Origin: Bactericera cockerelli
Lineage: Eukaryota > Arthropoda > Insecta > Hemiptera > Triozidae
Length of the DNA: 64,000 nucleotides
Assembly (NCBI GenBank): GCA_024516035.1
Contig: CM044956.1
Coordinates: forward strand, 6,064,111 to 6,128,110
Reading direction: 5' to 3'
In this document: in pieces, positions 1-10,895 of the stretch
Position numbering within the stretch: the stretch's first letter is position 1
How the letters are laid out: the number at the start of each line of letters is the position of its first letter
Position numbers and translations under genes: made by a program
Notes under the pieces: model-generated
What the model was told of the DNA's origin: nothing
The model's input: only the letters and a program-made list of their open reading frames with translations
Database searches by the model: none

Positions 1-2
1 AA

Positions 3-413
3 GAATCTCAACAACCACAAACACCAGACTTTCAACAGCAACAACAGAATTGGTCAAAGCCGCTAACTATCTCAAACATTCAACAAAACCAATCACAAAA
101 ACCACAGCACATTCAGTTACACCAAACTTTACAACAACAACAACAACAATGGCCACCTTTACCAAACATAACGACTCCACAAACACACCAAATATTACAC
201 CAACAACAGTATTCATCACAACAACCATACATCACTCATAAACTACTGCATCCAAAAAACATTCAACAGCAATCTCAACACTCCCAACAAATCACCCCAC
301 TCGTGATTTCTCCAAAAAATCAATACTATATTCCCCAACAATACTGGAACCCCTCATCAGAAACTTCAAATTCGGTTTTTCAACAACCCCTATTTATCCT
401 ACAGAAAATATAA
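3..413 (+). CDS. 3' end of L-A ORF1, Gln/Pro-rich, no start in window
   Basis: Frame 3 is open from the first codon to a TAA at 411-413 and encodes a Gln-, Pro- and Tyr-rich low-complexity tail of about 136 residues, including several CAA runs near 36-48 and 138-153. It precedes the endonuclease ORF as LINE ORF1 normally does, and the same kind of tail precedes ORF2 in L-B. ORF1 proteins bind RNA in the retrotransposition particle. Any coiled-coil or esterase part would lie left of the window. The frame overlaps the open ORF2 frame by about 170 bases. Confidence 0.6.
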   Translation, partial: ESQQPQTPDFQQQQQNWSKPLTISNIQQNQSQKPQHIQLHQTLQQQQQQWPPLPNITTPQTHQILHQQQYSSQQPYITHKLLHPKNIQQQSQHSQQITPLVISPKNQYYIPQQYWNPSSETSNSVFQQPLFILQKI

Positions 414-3400
414 CACCAAAAAGCAAACATAACTCAATACTTAGAAACAGAAATGAACAAAATCAATATAAATTCACACATAACCTAAATCTCACTAAAA
501 TAAATTTAAAACCAGAATTCCTATCAAAAATAGATGATAACACATTAACCCAAATACTACTGTTAGAATATGGTCAAGAATTACTAAATGAAATTTGGAA
601 TAACACAAATGAAGCATGTAACTTAAAATATGCATTTGAATCCTATCTACAAAAATTTAATAAATCTATCACAAATAAAATCACAGCCATGTCGAAGCAT
701 AATTTCATTGATTACTCTATAACAAAAAATCAAAATGAAACAAATGTTAACTATAAAAAATATGAACATCAATATCCTATACCTGTAACACTAAATATGA
801 ATAGAAAATATCAAAAACCGAAAAATACAGAAAGAAACATAGCTTCTTCCAAAAAACACAACAGAAATATAATCGAAATAAATTGTACTGACTCCCCAAT
901 CACATGCAAACAAATGAATAAAGAAATATCCATTTTCTACCAAAATGTTCAAGGGTTGCGAACTAAAACTGATATTTTTTATACAAATCTCAACTCCGAA
1001 AATCATGACATAATCCTCATCAATGAATCGTGGTTAAATGATGGTATACACGACGGTGAACTATTTACAAATAATTATCAAGTAATACGATTAGATAGAG
1101 ATTTAAAAAATACACCAAAACAAGATGGAGGAGGCCTAATCATAGCTGTAAAATCACACTTCAAAATCAAGTTATTAACCGAATGGAATTCAACAAATCA
1201 GCAATTTGAATGTATGTGGATACAACTATTAAAACCATATAACATCATCATATGTCTAGTGTATATCCCACCACCAGTAACATATCAAACAATACTAACA
1301 TTTACAAAATATATTGAAAATAAATATCATAAACATGACACTCCTTTATTAATGGTAGGAGATTTTAACATAGACCTATTACAAGACAAAAACTCAATAA
1401 CCATGGAGATGAAAAACTTATGTTATCTTATGAACATCAAAAATTATAATATCACCAAAAACGAAAAAAATAGAACAATAGATCTTATATTATTTAACGT
1501 CAATAGTAACTTCAAAATAAAAATCCAAGAAACAAAAGGCCTAGTAAAAAGAAATAGTTCACATCCCCCACTCTTAATAAATTTAACAAAAAAGAAAAAT
1601 ACTGACACAAAGAAAAATAAACCTCAAACAAATACATTCCAACAAAGTATATCATACAGATACAACTTTAACAAAACTGATCATCTACAATTGAACAACT
1701 TACTATCCAATATCCACTGGGAAGAACTATACAAGTTTAAACATAGCGAATCAGCATTTGATTACTTCTATAAAACTCTCTACAAGATCTTTGATGAAAA
1801 TATTAGTAAAAGTACTTACAAAATTAAAGATAAACATCCTATCTGGTGGACGTATGGTACAAGAAAACTCCATAGAAGAAAAGAAAGACTAATAAAACGA
1901 AAAAGGCCTACCATTAATCATCTAAACAACTTAATTGAGACAAAAAGTAAACTAAATTCCAACATAATAAAGGATTATAGAAGTTATATAAACACTGCAT
2001 CAAAAAATCTAAAAAACAACCCAAAACAATTCTGGAACTTTATAAAAGATAAGAAGAAAAAATCCACACTAAACTCCTTTGATATTGAACAAGAAATTAT
2101 CCAAGAACCAAAGATAATAACAAACGCTTATGCACAATATTTTAAATCAGTTTACATAAACAAATCAATAGAAAAAACAGCACAAAACGATTCATCGAGT
2201 GATTTCTTAAAAATTCCACAAATAACAATAAAACACGTTATAACAGCAATTAAAAAATTACCCAAAAACAAAGCTCCAGGTCCAGACCAAATCCCACCCA
2301 CATTTGTCAAAAACAGTGCAAAAATATTAGCTAAACCACTAACCTTTCTGTACAACTTAGCTCTTAAAAACAAAACATTCCCCAGCAAGCTGAAAGATTC
2401 AATAATAACACCCGTTCCAAAAAAAGGTAATCTACAAATTATAAACAACTATAGACCTATAACAAAAATAAATAGCTTTGCAAAGGTATTTGAAACTATC
2501 TTATATAACGATATCTCACACCATATCTTCAATAAAATTGATAAAAATCAACATGGATTCGTCCTAAAGCGCTCTACGTTAACAAACCTAATCTCTTTCC
2601 ACACACATTGCGCTGAAGCACTAAATGAGAAAACACAGATAGACGTGATATATTGCGACTTTGAAAAAATTTTCGACAGGATCCACTTTAATGTTCTTCT
2701 CAATAGTCTAATAGAATTAAATCTTGATACTAACTATATAGAGTTCATCTCTTCGTACTTGAAAAATAGAGAAACTAAAGTGCAATACAAAGAAAGCATA
2801 TCCGAGCCTTTTTATCCCCCATCAGGAGTCCCCCAAGGATCAAAACTATCTAGTCTTTCTTTATAACTATACTTCACAAAATACATAAAATCATCAAAAA
2901 CTCGTTCTATGAACTATTTGCAGACGATCTCAAACTATATAAAAAAATTAAGACAATTAATGATTGCATTCTATTACAAAATGATCTTTATTTAGTTGAA
3001 TCCTGGGCTAAAGAAAATCATCTAAATTTCAATGTACTGAAATGTGAGCAAATGACCATAACAAGAAAATCTACAACAAATACCATTAAATATAAATACA
3101 AAATCAATAATGAATCACTTGAAAAAGTTGAATTTAAAAAAGACCTAGGAGTGACCTTCCAAAGTAACTTGAAATTTAATGTGCATATTGACAACATAAC
3201 ATCACAATGTAACAAAGTATTAGGCCTTATAAAAAGAAACTGCAAAAGAATCAATGAAATTGATACCATAACACAGTTATATTTCTCACTTATAAGATCA
3301 AAACTCGAATATTGCTCAATTTTATGGGACCCTACAAACGAAACATTAAATAAGCAAATAGAAAATATACAAGCAAAGTTTGCAAGATACCTTTTCCATA

Positions 3401-3762
3401 AGTTCAATGGCTTTTATCCATTATACCCTGAAAACATATCCTACAAACTCTTAATTGAACAACTAAATATGGATACTTTACACAATAGAAGAACCGAACA
3501 ATCACTTATTTTCCTATATAAACTAATAAACAACATGATAGATTCACCCGACCTTCTCAATCAAGTAAATTTCAAAATACCAAATTATAGAACAAGAAAT
3601 ATATACAATGAACCATTTAAAATCAAAAATCAATCAATTATTTCCACAATTGAAAAAGCAATGATCAATGCAAACAAATATCATCAAATAGATTTTAGTG
3701 ATAATTTTCCCACCTTTAAAGAAAACATACATCAAATTATATTAAGAGACATACTTAATTAA
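242..3762 (+). pseudogene. L-A ORF2: endonuclease/reverse transcriptase, one frameshift
   Basis: Frame 2 is open from 242 to a stop at 2864-2866; its first ATG is 689. Numbered from that ATG, the APE-type endonuclease spans residues about 78-300, with FYQNVQGLR, the catalytic Glu in INESWL and GDFNID. The usual SDH motif reads SSH, so a catalytic Asp may be lost. The RT starts near residue 520 (KAPGPDQIPP, NYRPIT, motif A CDFEKIFD, then SGVPQGS). Reading then moves to frame 1 (from about 2854), which carries the catalytic FADD near 2920 and the C-terminal domain to the TAA at 3760-3762. A single-base indel at about 2850-2860, directly after SGVPQGS, separates the halves. The first in-frame ATG is not necessarily the start, because the frame is open for about 150 codons upstream. 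Confidence 0.88.
254..260 (+). promoter_or_regulatory. Candidate -1 frameshift slippery heptamer A AAA AAC
   Basis: In the ORF1 frame the codons read CCA AAA AAC, giving the canonical X XXY YYZ slippery arrangement. A -1 slip enters the ORF2 frame 13 bases after that frame's last upstream stop (239-241) and is then open to 2866. A second candidate, A AAA AAT, lies at 314-320 in the same register. The sequence is A-rich, so chance occurrence is a real alternative. Confidence 0.4.
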
Positions 3763-4046
3763 TTAATAAATAAATAAATCCAAAATCTTATATACAGAAA
3801 CACAACACCTACATACACACAAAATTAACAAAAATGTGACTGACCATGGAATTCCAACATTAAATATACCCATCTATGTTCATCCTTATGTATTAAATTT
3901 AGATATTTATATCCTATGTATTTCTTATATACTTCTTTCTTCATACCTTCAATATTGTACCTTTCTACTATCTTCTATCAATAAATTGTAAAATGTCTAG
4001 AAAATAAGGAGACATTGTAACAAATAAATAAAAATAAATAAAAATA

Positions 4047-4083
4047 AAGTCCGTCGCCTTATCGATCAAGCTACTGAGGGCGG
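4047..4083 (-). repeat. T1 SINE fragment (tRNA-like head)
   Basis: A short reverse copy of the T1 head (cggcggac...cttatcgatcaagctactga in forward sense) abuts the L-A tail. The body and tail are absent. Confidence 0.6.
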
Positions 4084-4179
4084 CATAAATATTAAAAATG
4101 TAAGCGGCCTTAACGGATTCCCCAAAATCGGCTATATCTGGATGCTGGGACTAGGGTCTAGGTCCAGGGTCCTCGTTGT

Positions 4180-4360
4180 GGCCGCCTACTAACAGTTGTT
4201 ACTGGGGCTCCTGGTACAGAGTTCCCGAGTTCGATCCTGGGTAGAGCAGAATTTTCGAACCAAAAAAATCTGTTCCCTCCGACGTAAAGAACACATGAGG
4301 CTGATTTCCGGCCCAACTCAGGTAGGTGAGGTTTTGGTGCGTAACTTGGTACGATTCCCA
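4180..4360 (+). repeat. T6-type tRNA-derived SINE copy
   Basis: A degenerate B-box-like stretch (gagttcgatcctgggta) is followed by agcagaattttcgaacc and gaacacatgaggctgatttc. The same order of blocks recurs at 55295-55460, so this is a dispersed tRNA-derived element and not a functional tRNA gene. Confidence 0.55.
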
Positions 4361-4379
4361 TCGATTGAATCATGACACA

Positions 4380-4765
4380 TCCTTTCCCCTCCCTTCCTCG
4401 TCCTTAACATCTTTGCATTACACTTCCCCTCCCCTCCTCCCTCTTCTCCTTCACTTCCCTTCCCCTTCCTTCCTCGTCCTGTACATCTTTGCCTTAGACT
4501 TCCCCTCCCCTCCTTCACTTACCTTCCCCTTCCTTCCTCGTCCTGAACATCTTTGCCTTACACTTCCCCTCCCCTCCTCCCTCTTCTCCTTCACTTCCCT
4601 TCCCCTTCCTTCCTCGTCCTTAACATCTTCGCCTTACACCTCCCCTCCCCTCCTTCACTTACCTTCCCCTTCCTTCCTCGTCCTTAACATCTTTGCCTTA
4701 CACTTCCCCTCCCCTCCTCCCTCTTCTCCTTCACTTCCCTTCCCCTCCCATCCTCGTCCTTAACA
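4380..4765. repeat. Pyrimidine-rich minisatellite, 64/76-bp units
   Basis: About five tandem units begin with tcctcgtcctTaacatcttt. Long units of about 76 bp contain an extra ccctcttctccttcactt block and alternate with about 64-bp units that lack it. Long Ser/Leu/Pro-rich open frames here are by-products of the repeat. Confidence 0.85.
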
Positions 4766-4844
4766 TCTTTGCATTTCATTTTATTCTTCACTGACTTTTT
4801 ATCATTTGAATCCCCTTGGGATACAAATTCTTCTTTTTTTCCCT

Positions 4845-4960
4845 TCTCTCTCTCCCTATCTCTCTCTCTCTCTCTCTCTCCCCCCACCCCATCTCTCTCT
4901 CTCTCTCTCTCTCTCCCCCCCCCCCCCATCTCTTCTCTCTCTCTCTTTCCTCCATCCTAC
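4845..4960. repeat. CT microsatellite with poly-C interruptions
   Basis: Runs of (TC)n are interrupted by two C-rich blocks near 4881-4890 and 4915-4927. It continues as imperfect CT-rich sequence to about 5060. Confidence 0.9.
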
Positions 4961-5269
4961 TTCCTTTTTATCCTCTTTCTCGTTCTTTAATATTACTCCT
5001 GTCTCATTCTCTCTATCCCTCTCTTTCTTTCCATGTAAATCCCTATTTTCATATTTTTCTTTCTTTCGATTCTCTTTCAATTATATCTAGCTAGTTACAT
5101 AAGGTCAAAATTTTACTGAGAATCTAAAATGAAATAAAATTCCGGTTGATCAATTCAAATTCTGAAACTAACCTTGAAATAACCTTGATGGGCAACCATG
5201 GCCGATTCTTGAAGGTAATTATGTGGTAAATGAACCTAAAAATTTAGGTAAACCACCGAAAACACAAGT

Positions 5270-5453
5270 TTTCGACGGGGGTCATATTACTCTTCATTTG
5301 CGTTAAACTCACATACCTGATACCCACACTAACCTTACCCAGCCATTGGGCAGGAATAACAGCATCACGAAGTATTAACCTCGCTCGACGTTGCTTAACT
5401 TCGGTGATCCTACGAGAACAGGTTCATTTATTCAACGCACCATCGACGCTGGC
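5270..5453 (-). repeat. 5S-rRNA-derived SINE, diverged copy
   Basis: The reverse strand starts GCCAGCGTCGATGGTGCGTT and contains a 5S-like CACCGAAGTTAAGCAACGT, followed by the family tail (gctgggtaaggttagtgtgg and the fragment near ttttcgacgggggtcat). It is less complete than the copies at 20335, 38444 and 41634. Confidence 0.75.
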
Positions 5454-5694
5454 GAAGTATATATTTATTTTACATTGCGTTACCAACCGGTAACATAGTC
5501 TCACCTTTGTGGAACACCCCGTATATTGGAAGAGATTTATGTTGAGGAAGTACGAGGAAGACTATCAGTACTGCGCTGAAAGCGTCTCCACTTCCTCTGT
5601 CTCCTATACATACATATGTATACTGCTATCTTGGCAAAATGCTTTATCAAAACATGTCAAAAATATTAGAAATTTCTCGAAAGTAAAATCTGGT

Positions 5695-6197
5695 GTGACA
5701 CCACACGACTTTCCTTATCACTCAGAAAGAAGTCAAATTCTACCACTGGTGGCTCAATGGTAACATTTAGTCAACAACCAATATCAAATTCGTAATCAGC
5801 ACCTCAAAATGATTGGATTTGATATGTCACAACCTCCATGTAGGGATAATAATGAAAAAGTTAGTCCAAGCGGGTCCCCCCCAAAATACCGATTTCAACC
5901 AAAAGTGGATTGTGTGGTGTATAGAATAAGCTTCCAAAGTCTCTAGCTCTATAGAATAAACAAAAAAGTCTCCAGCTCTTACCGTTGCGCGTTGCTGAGA
6001 TTCGTGTTCACAGACAGACGGACGGACAGATGCACGGACCAATGGCCGAAAACAACTTTTTTGGTATCCTGAGGCTATGATTTGTCCAGAAATAATGTGA
6101 AAAACTGGGTAGTTCAAATTTGCGACGAATACAATACTTTCCTTATTATAGGATAAGGAAAGGAAAATACTTTCCTTATTATAGGATAAGGAAAGTA
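5695..6197 (+). mobile_element. H2 element: Helentron-associated-like repeat, deleted copy
   Basis: The left end carries ACTTTCCTTATC (5709-5720). The right end has a hairpin whose stem is CTTTCCTTAT/ATAAGGAAAG, present here as two tandem copies (about 6128-6197). A short degenerate acagacagacgg tract sits upstream of the hairpin. It is colinear with 10896-11578 but lacks most of the G/C-rich middle. Subterminal repeats, an ACAG/GTCT microsatellite and a 3' hairpin match the layout of insect DINE-1/HINE elements; the assignment is inferred from that layout. Confidence 0.6.
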
Positions 6198-6204
6198 AAA
6201 ATAG

Positions 6205-7031
6205 GGGAAAAGAAAAATTCTCACTTTCTTCCCGTGGGATCAAATCTCTTCGAATTTTCAATTCCCAGTAATGAAGAACTGCATTGTACAGTATGATGCA
6301 TTGGAAGTCGGAGAAAACGTAGGTCTGATATTTGCTGTACAAATACAGGGTGTCTGTAAAATGAAATTCGATTGAGGGTGGTGCTGATGTTCAATGCTCA
6401 TCTCAGTCTGTACAACAATTCAATTTTGCGCATACGTCGTAGTGAATATTCCAACCCGATTTACTTTTGTTAGAGCGTCGTCGAAGACTAATTTTAACGG
6501 CCATCAAAAAAGTATCGATAAGTAAAATTAATCTGTCAGAAGTAAAATTAATTTGTTATTATTATAATTTCCTTTGTGTTAAAAGTGTTAAAAACTATCC
6601 ATGATGGTCAATTTTGGTGGACAAGTTTCAGGCATTACAAGTTCTCTCTTACTTTTTGCTACTTGAAAAATAATAAATAATAATATTATTATTATTTTCC
6701 TTCTTTTGTGCAAAATTTTAAACTTTTCACACTCGCTTCTGCGGGGGGCAATCAGCATTTTCTTCAAGGAGGAAAAAAAAAGGATTCGCCTAAAGATTCT
6801 CATGAATAACTCGACGGAATTTTTAAATTTCGAAAAACTCCTAGAAAGTTTCCAAGTGGGGTTTTGATATTTAAAAGCAAAGTTCCTTTTTTTTTTGTTC
6901 CAAGTTTTGTTGAGGGTCTCGTGATGGAAATATTTTCCGCTCTCGAGGTCATTCGAAAACTTGGCCCAAATGAATATTAATGAAACCCGATTTTCCAGAC
7001 CATTAGATAGGAGTGTAAGTAGTTCATTATG
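6205..7031. other. No gene recognised
   Basis: AT-rich sequence. A tacagggtgtctgtaaaatg motif near 6345 resembles the CACCCTGTA termini scattered elsewhere in the window, but I found no partner end here. Otherwise nothing recognisable. Confidence 0.5.
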
Positions 7032-7319
7032 CAGGCGCGGCCGGTGGGAAAATGATTTGGGGGTGCTGCCACATACAGCGGACTAAAATGGAAATTATAG
7101 AGTCGCTTTCAGAAACTAAAGAGTTTGATTTTGTTTACCATGCCAATCATTTCTTTGCCATTGGTCGTCAAGCCATTCCCAATCATAATAATTATCCAAA
7201 AGCTAATCTGAAAATGTGTGATAATTTTCACTGTGTACGAGCTGGGACAAAATCCTCTCTTTTTCATTTATGTCTGGGGGTGCTGCAGTTCCGCTACGCC
7301 TTAGCACCGACCGCGCCTG
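7032..7319. mobile_element. hAT-like MITE
   Basis: Terminal inverted repeats CAGGCGCGGCCGGTG (left) and its near complement CACCGACCGCGCCTG (right) differ at one base. Flanking 8-mers TCATTATG and GCTTTATG match at six of eight positions, as an aged 8-bp hAT target duplication would. No transposase frame is seen. Confidence 0.6.
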
Positions 7320-7532
7320 GCTTTATGTAAGCTCCAGGCGAGAAGTCCCATTTTGTCGACAGTTTACTCTAGCCCTTTCATAAAATTAACATCAAATGCA
7401 TATTTAATGAACAATGTTCAAATGTACATGTTAAAGTTTAGGTCTAGAACTGTAGGTATAATAATACATGTTTGTATCGGTAACAATTAAGTTTGGGTCC
7501 CCAGGGAATGTTGTTAAAGTCCCACGTTTTAT

Positions 7533-7680
7533 GTTGGTCAAGTGGTTAACATACGCTAGTCTGGTAATCCAGGTAGAGTAGGGATCCGTTGGAATCCCAT
7601 CCAGTGCATGAATGTTTCCTCATCAATTTGAGTTTGTGATCACATAATTCTAAGACTCTGAGTGTTAGGTATTATTATTA
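7533..7680 (+). repeat. T2 tRNA-derived SINE, partial
   Basis: The T2 head (ggtcaagtggttaac, agtctggtaatccaggtag) and tail (tcaatttgagtttgtgatca, aagactctgagtgttaggt) are present; the distal tail is replaced by a reverse T5 copy. Confidence 0.75.
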
Positions 7681-7850
7681 CTATGCCTCTCCTCTAAAGG
7701 ATGAGAAGTGACACAATACCTACCATTTAGTTGCTGGGTCAACACGAGCGTACTGGAAAGTATCCCTTAAAAAAACTGTATCCAAATTATCGGCTCGGGG
7801 GATCGAACCCGTAAACTTCCGCATGGCAATCGAGTGCTAAACCATTATTT
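7681..7850 (-). repeat. T5 tRNA-derived SINE, reverse copy
   Basis: Carries the T5 body blocks (gagaagtgacacaatac, gctgggtcaacacgagcg) and a tRNA-like head ending near gcgagtgctaaacca. The 3' tail joins the T2 copy at 7680. Confidence 0.75.
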
Positions 7851-7918
7851 CAGCAGATATTTTGGCGCCATTGTTATTATAAATATGGTCGAATTATCAA
7901 ATAAATGAGGATAATTTC

Positions 7919-8012
7919 TTGTCTTGGATGAGATTCGAACTCACGCATCTCTAATACGGTACCTGAATTACCTACAAGACTAGAGTTTGACCACTCGACC
8001 TCCAATGCGAGA
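7919..8012 (-). repeat. tRNA-like SINE head with an expanded anticodon arm
   Basis: The reverse strand reads like a tRNA gene with A-box-like and B-box-like (gagttcgaatct) blocks, plus about 20 extra bases in the anticodon region, as in the T2 family. There is no clear 3' body. Confidence 0.45.
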
Positions 8013-8200
8013 AATTGATTTTTTTGTCGTACGTGCTTTGTAGGAATTTCTTATGTGATGATGTTCATGTAGAGTAGATTATTGTAGAAGGTGAGACTAA
8101 AATCTCATTTTAAAGGCAATTTTCCTCAATTTACACGTTTACTTAAAGCGAGATCACGGCGCGGCGTGTTAAAAAGCTCATCATAACTTTTGCTACAATA

Positions 8201-8751
8201 CAGGGTGGTTAAGAAGTACCTTTCCTCTGTTAATATTTAGTAAATTTTTCTTTCAAGGAGGAGAAACATCAAAATAAATAAATTGCAATAGAAAATATGA
8301 AGATTTTTATGTAGAGCGTGAAAAATTATGTAGTAGTAGTCACCGCTTACGAGTGAGTTAGCGCGCTAGGCATTGCACGCATGGTGACCTGGGTTCGATT
8401 CCGAGCAGTGTATGATTTTTTCTGCTCTGTACTTGGGTGTTTAGGGTCCACCCATACCTCGTGAGGAAAAATGAGTAGCTGCTTTGATGTGAAGCAGCAA
8501 CCAGTGGTAGAATCATAGGCAAATAATAATACAAGATATTGTAAATTATAGTGAAAGTCCTATGATTCTGAGCTACCCACTAAAATTGTGACATAATAAC
8601 ACAAGGAAAAGTATTATTATTATTATGTAGTTGAAAGCGAAGTTTCAACTACAATATTCATATTAAAGAGTATTCATATATTAATATAGTGTATATTAGG
8701 TAACAAAGAACTGAATTTTTTACATAGGAAAGTTACTTTTTCACCACCCTC
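8201..8751. mobile_element. Mariner-like MITE interrupted by a T3 SINE
   Basis: The left terminus CAGGGTGGTTAAGAAGTACC and the reverse complement of the right terminus (GAGGGTGGTGAAAAAGTAAC) agree at most positions over about 30 bases. TA dinucleotides flank both ends, as expected for a Tc1/mariner-type target. A T3 SINE lies inside (8335-8622), so the MITE inserted first. Confidence 0.65.
8335..8622 (+). repeat. T3 tRNA-derived SINE, full-length reference copy
   Basis: A 288-bp element bounded by a perfect 9-bp duplication TTATGTAGT (8326-8334 and 8623-8631). The head is tRNA-like (gagtgagttagcgcgctagg, then gggttcgattccgagc). The body contains catacctcgtgaggaaaaat and the end has gattctgagctacccac followed by an ATT-repeat tail. 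This shows the intact family boundaries. Confidence 0.88.
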
Positions 8752-9126
8752 TATCTCGTGAAGATAGCGAATTGAAAAATTAAAGACTTGTCTGTAATAT
8801 TAACAATGTTAGGCAGGCCTTAAAAAGCAAAAAAGAGGCATACCCTCTGAAGGTTTAAAACCTTTTTCTGGAAAATTTCAGTGTATTTTAAACAAGTGTT
8901 TTCGAGCCCATTATATTATTATGAAGCTGTAAAACAACTGCTATAAAATAAAATATAAAGGAGTTCTAATATCATACCTAAATGTTGAAGAGATATTTAA
9001 ATTTATTCTCATACTGCTCTTACTTATTACTATTATTATTCATTAAACGAGGCGTTAAATATGAAGATGAGGCAGGAATGTTGATATTTGAAAGTTTTTA
9101 AAAGTAATATTAAATAAAGTCTTTTA

Positions 9127-9262
9127 CCGACTTCAGTAGCTTGATCGATAAGACGGCGGACTTGTAACCTGGAGGTCGGTGGTTCAAGTCCCGGTTTCAG
9201 CGTAGATTTGAGTAGTTGTGATATCACGAAAGAGATTAACACAAATATGATAATTTTTAAAA
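9127..9262 (+). repeat. T1 tRNA-derived SINE copy
   Basis: The head gacttcagtagcttgatcga...cttgtaacctggaggtcg, with B box ggttcaagtcc, has a CTTGTAA loop like tRNA-Thr(TGT). The body follows: gatatcacgaaagagattaacacaaatatgataa. Confidence 0.88.
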
Positions 9263-9335
9263 GCTTGAAAAAAATCTCCATTATTATTTCTATTATAACT
9301 ATTATTTTATTATTGCTAGTATTCCATCTCCTAAT

Positions 9336-9441
9336 CTTAATCAGTTGCTTGGTCGATAATGCGGTGGACTTGTAAATTGGAGGTCGGTGGTTCAAGTCCC
9401 AAGTTAAGCAAAGATTTAGTAAAGCGAGTTTGAGTAAAAAC
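9336..9441 (+). repeat. T1 SINE head, second copy with a different tail
   Basis: A diverged T1 head (cttggtcgataatgcgg, ggttcaagtccc) is followed by gatttagtaaagcgagtttg. It then leaves the family sequence, so the 3' body is lost. Confidence 0.7.
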
Positions 9442-9766
9442 CAACTAGAATCAACTGGTCACATGGGGTTTTGGCTCCTCAATTCAACTCCTTCATCTGA
9501 ACACTGAGTGAAAGATTGGCTGACAAATGGGGGAAATCAAATTCAACAATATTAGAGTAAGACAACAATATTGGGTCAGCAAGACTAGCTGTGGCAAAAC
9601 AGCGGGCAGCTAGTCTGTGTGTCAGAGGAGTGAGAAGATGGAAGACATGGGATGCTGGGTTATGCAGATGGTATAGATGCGTGGAAAAGAGACTGATTTA
9701 ATAAATTTAATAAAAAAATAAATAAACTTGTCACAATAGATCTAATTAGGTCGCAGTATTATAAAA

Positions 9767-9905
9767 ATAATAATACTCTTTAGTGGAAAGTAACCACCAG
9801 GCGAGGTTAATGCTCAAAGCATTTTCTACCACCTGACCCTCAGAATCTTATTATTATGTTGTCACAAATTCAAATTAATGAAGAAAAAATCATGCACTGG
9901 GTGGG
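9767..9905 (-). repeat. T2 SINE, reverse copy, head truncated
   Basis: The reverse strand gives gcactgggtg-type head remnants, then the T2 body ending in ccactaaagagtattattat near 9767. Confidence 0.78.
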
Positions 9906-10384
9906 AAGGTTTTCACTGAAAACCTTAAAACCAGGTCAGATAATAATAATGTCTTTCTCATTTCTTTCACACGGTCTATCTCCCTCAATGGAGGATGTCT
10001 CCTTCTCCCACTAAACCTTAAGCTACAATTATCTACTAGCACACACACACTATTGCTCATAAACTTTTATAGACCTCTATTTCACACCGACCCTCCTTTC
10101 TAGTAACTCATTTTAAATGACTTAAAACCCCTTGTTTATTTACTACAGGGAGACACTTGGTTGTAGACTCTCGAAAAATAGGGCTACGAATATTTGGAAT
10201 CACAAAAAATTTGGAGATTTTTTTGTGTTTCCCTTTTTCTTTTTTTGGAGATTTTTTTGTTTTGGACAGTGAAAGTTTTATTTGTGGTGTCCATATTTTT
10301 CTGAAAATAGAAAGATAAAAAGAGAGGATTATAGTTTAGTTAGGAAGAACATAGTTATTTTGAAAATATCATCCCTACAAAGGA
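9906..10384. other. No gene recognised
   Basis: AT-rich sequence with T-runs near 10212-10262. Nothing identified. Confidence 0.5.
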
Positions 10385-10515
10385 TGTTTTGTTGTCAAAA
10401 AATCCCTGTAGGGAGTGTTGTGGTCTGTGCCAAAACCAACCAACCATGAGGTTGAACAACGACGGTTGAACAATCCCTGCTTGAGCGGGATAAGACCGAG
10501 TAAAAGAAGGAGATT
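10385..10515 (-). repeat. Dispersed 'gaggttgaacaac' repeat, diverged copy
   Basis: Shares ccaaccaaccatgaggttgaacaac and a trailing GAAG-type end with copies at about 23870-23995, 34150-34480 and 56262-56420. Confidence 0.5.
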
Positions 10516-10664
10516 GTATAAAAATTTCTGTAATATTTTACAAGAAAAAATATTCATACAATAACCAGGGTTTATTAATAACTTAATAGGTTTTAAAAAA
10601 TCTGATACAAAGACACAAAATATGAAGAATAACAGCCCTGTTGTGATAAATATGATAATGCAGA

Positions 10665-10670
<6 letters not shown>

Positions 10671-10700
<30 letters not shown>
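10671..10700 (+). repeat. Poly-A run
   Basis: About 30 uninterrupted A. It may be the tail of an old retrotransposed insertion, but no body was recognised upstream. Confidence 0.8.
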
Positions 10701-10702
<2 letters not shown>

Positions 10703-10895
10703 TATCAATCTATGTAATTTTTGCATTAGTAAAATGTCGTGATAATATATTATTATTGTATTATACTCGTACCTTATTTAATGAGACAAATCAGTAATGA
10801 TTGTTCTCTCACGTCACTTATTGCTGTTATTTAGTGACACACAATATCTTGTGTGAATTGGGTAATAATGTAGACGTCAAAAAAAAAAAAAAAAA

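Larger units (their letters stand above)
1..4046 (+). mobile_element. Non-LTR retrotransposon (LINE) L-A, 5' end outside window
   Basis: A LINE runs in from the left edge. It has a Gln-rich ORF1 end, an APE-type endonuclease plus reverse transcriptase ORF2, about 280 bases of 3' UTR and a terminal A/T microsatellite made of repeats of the AAATA type (about 4019-4046). The architecture fits the Jockey/CR1 group of LINEs; I do not assign a clade. One frameshift in the RT core makes this copy inactive. A reverse-oriented T1 SINE fragment abuts the 3' tail. Confidence 0.9.

Noticed and set aside
4396..4765. CRISPR-like spaced repeats (also 45105-45350)
   Set aside because: Contiguous minisatellite units without unique spacers, in a eukaryotic setting.
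7052..7330. 92-codon forward frame inside the hAT-like MITE
   Set aside because: Bounded by the MITE ends and not similar to any transposase I know.
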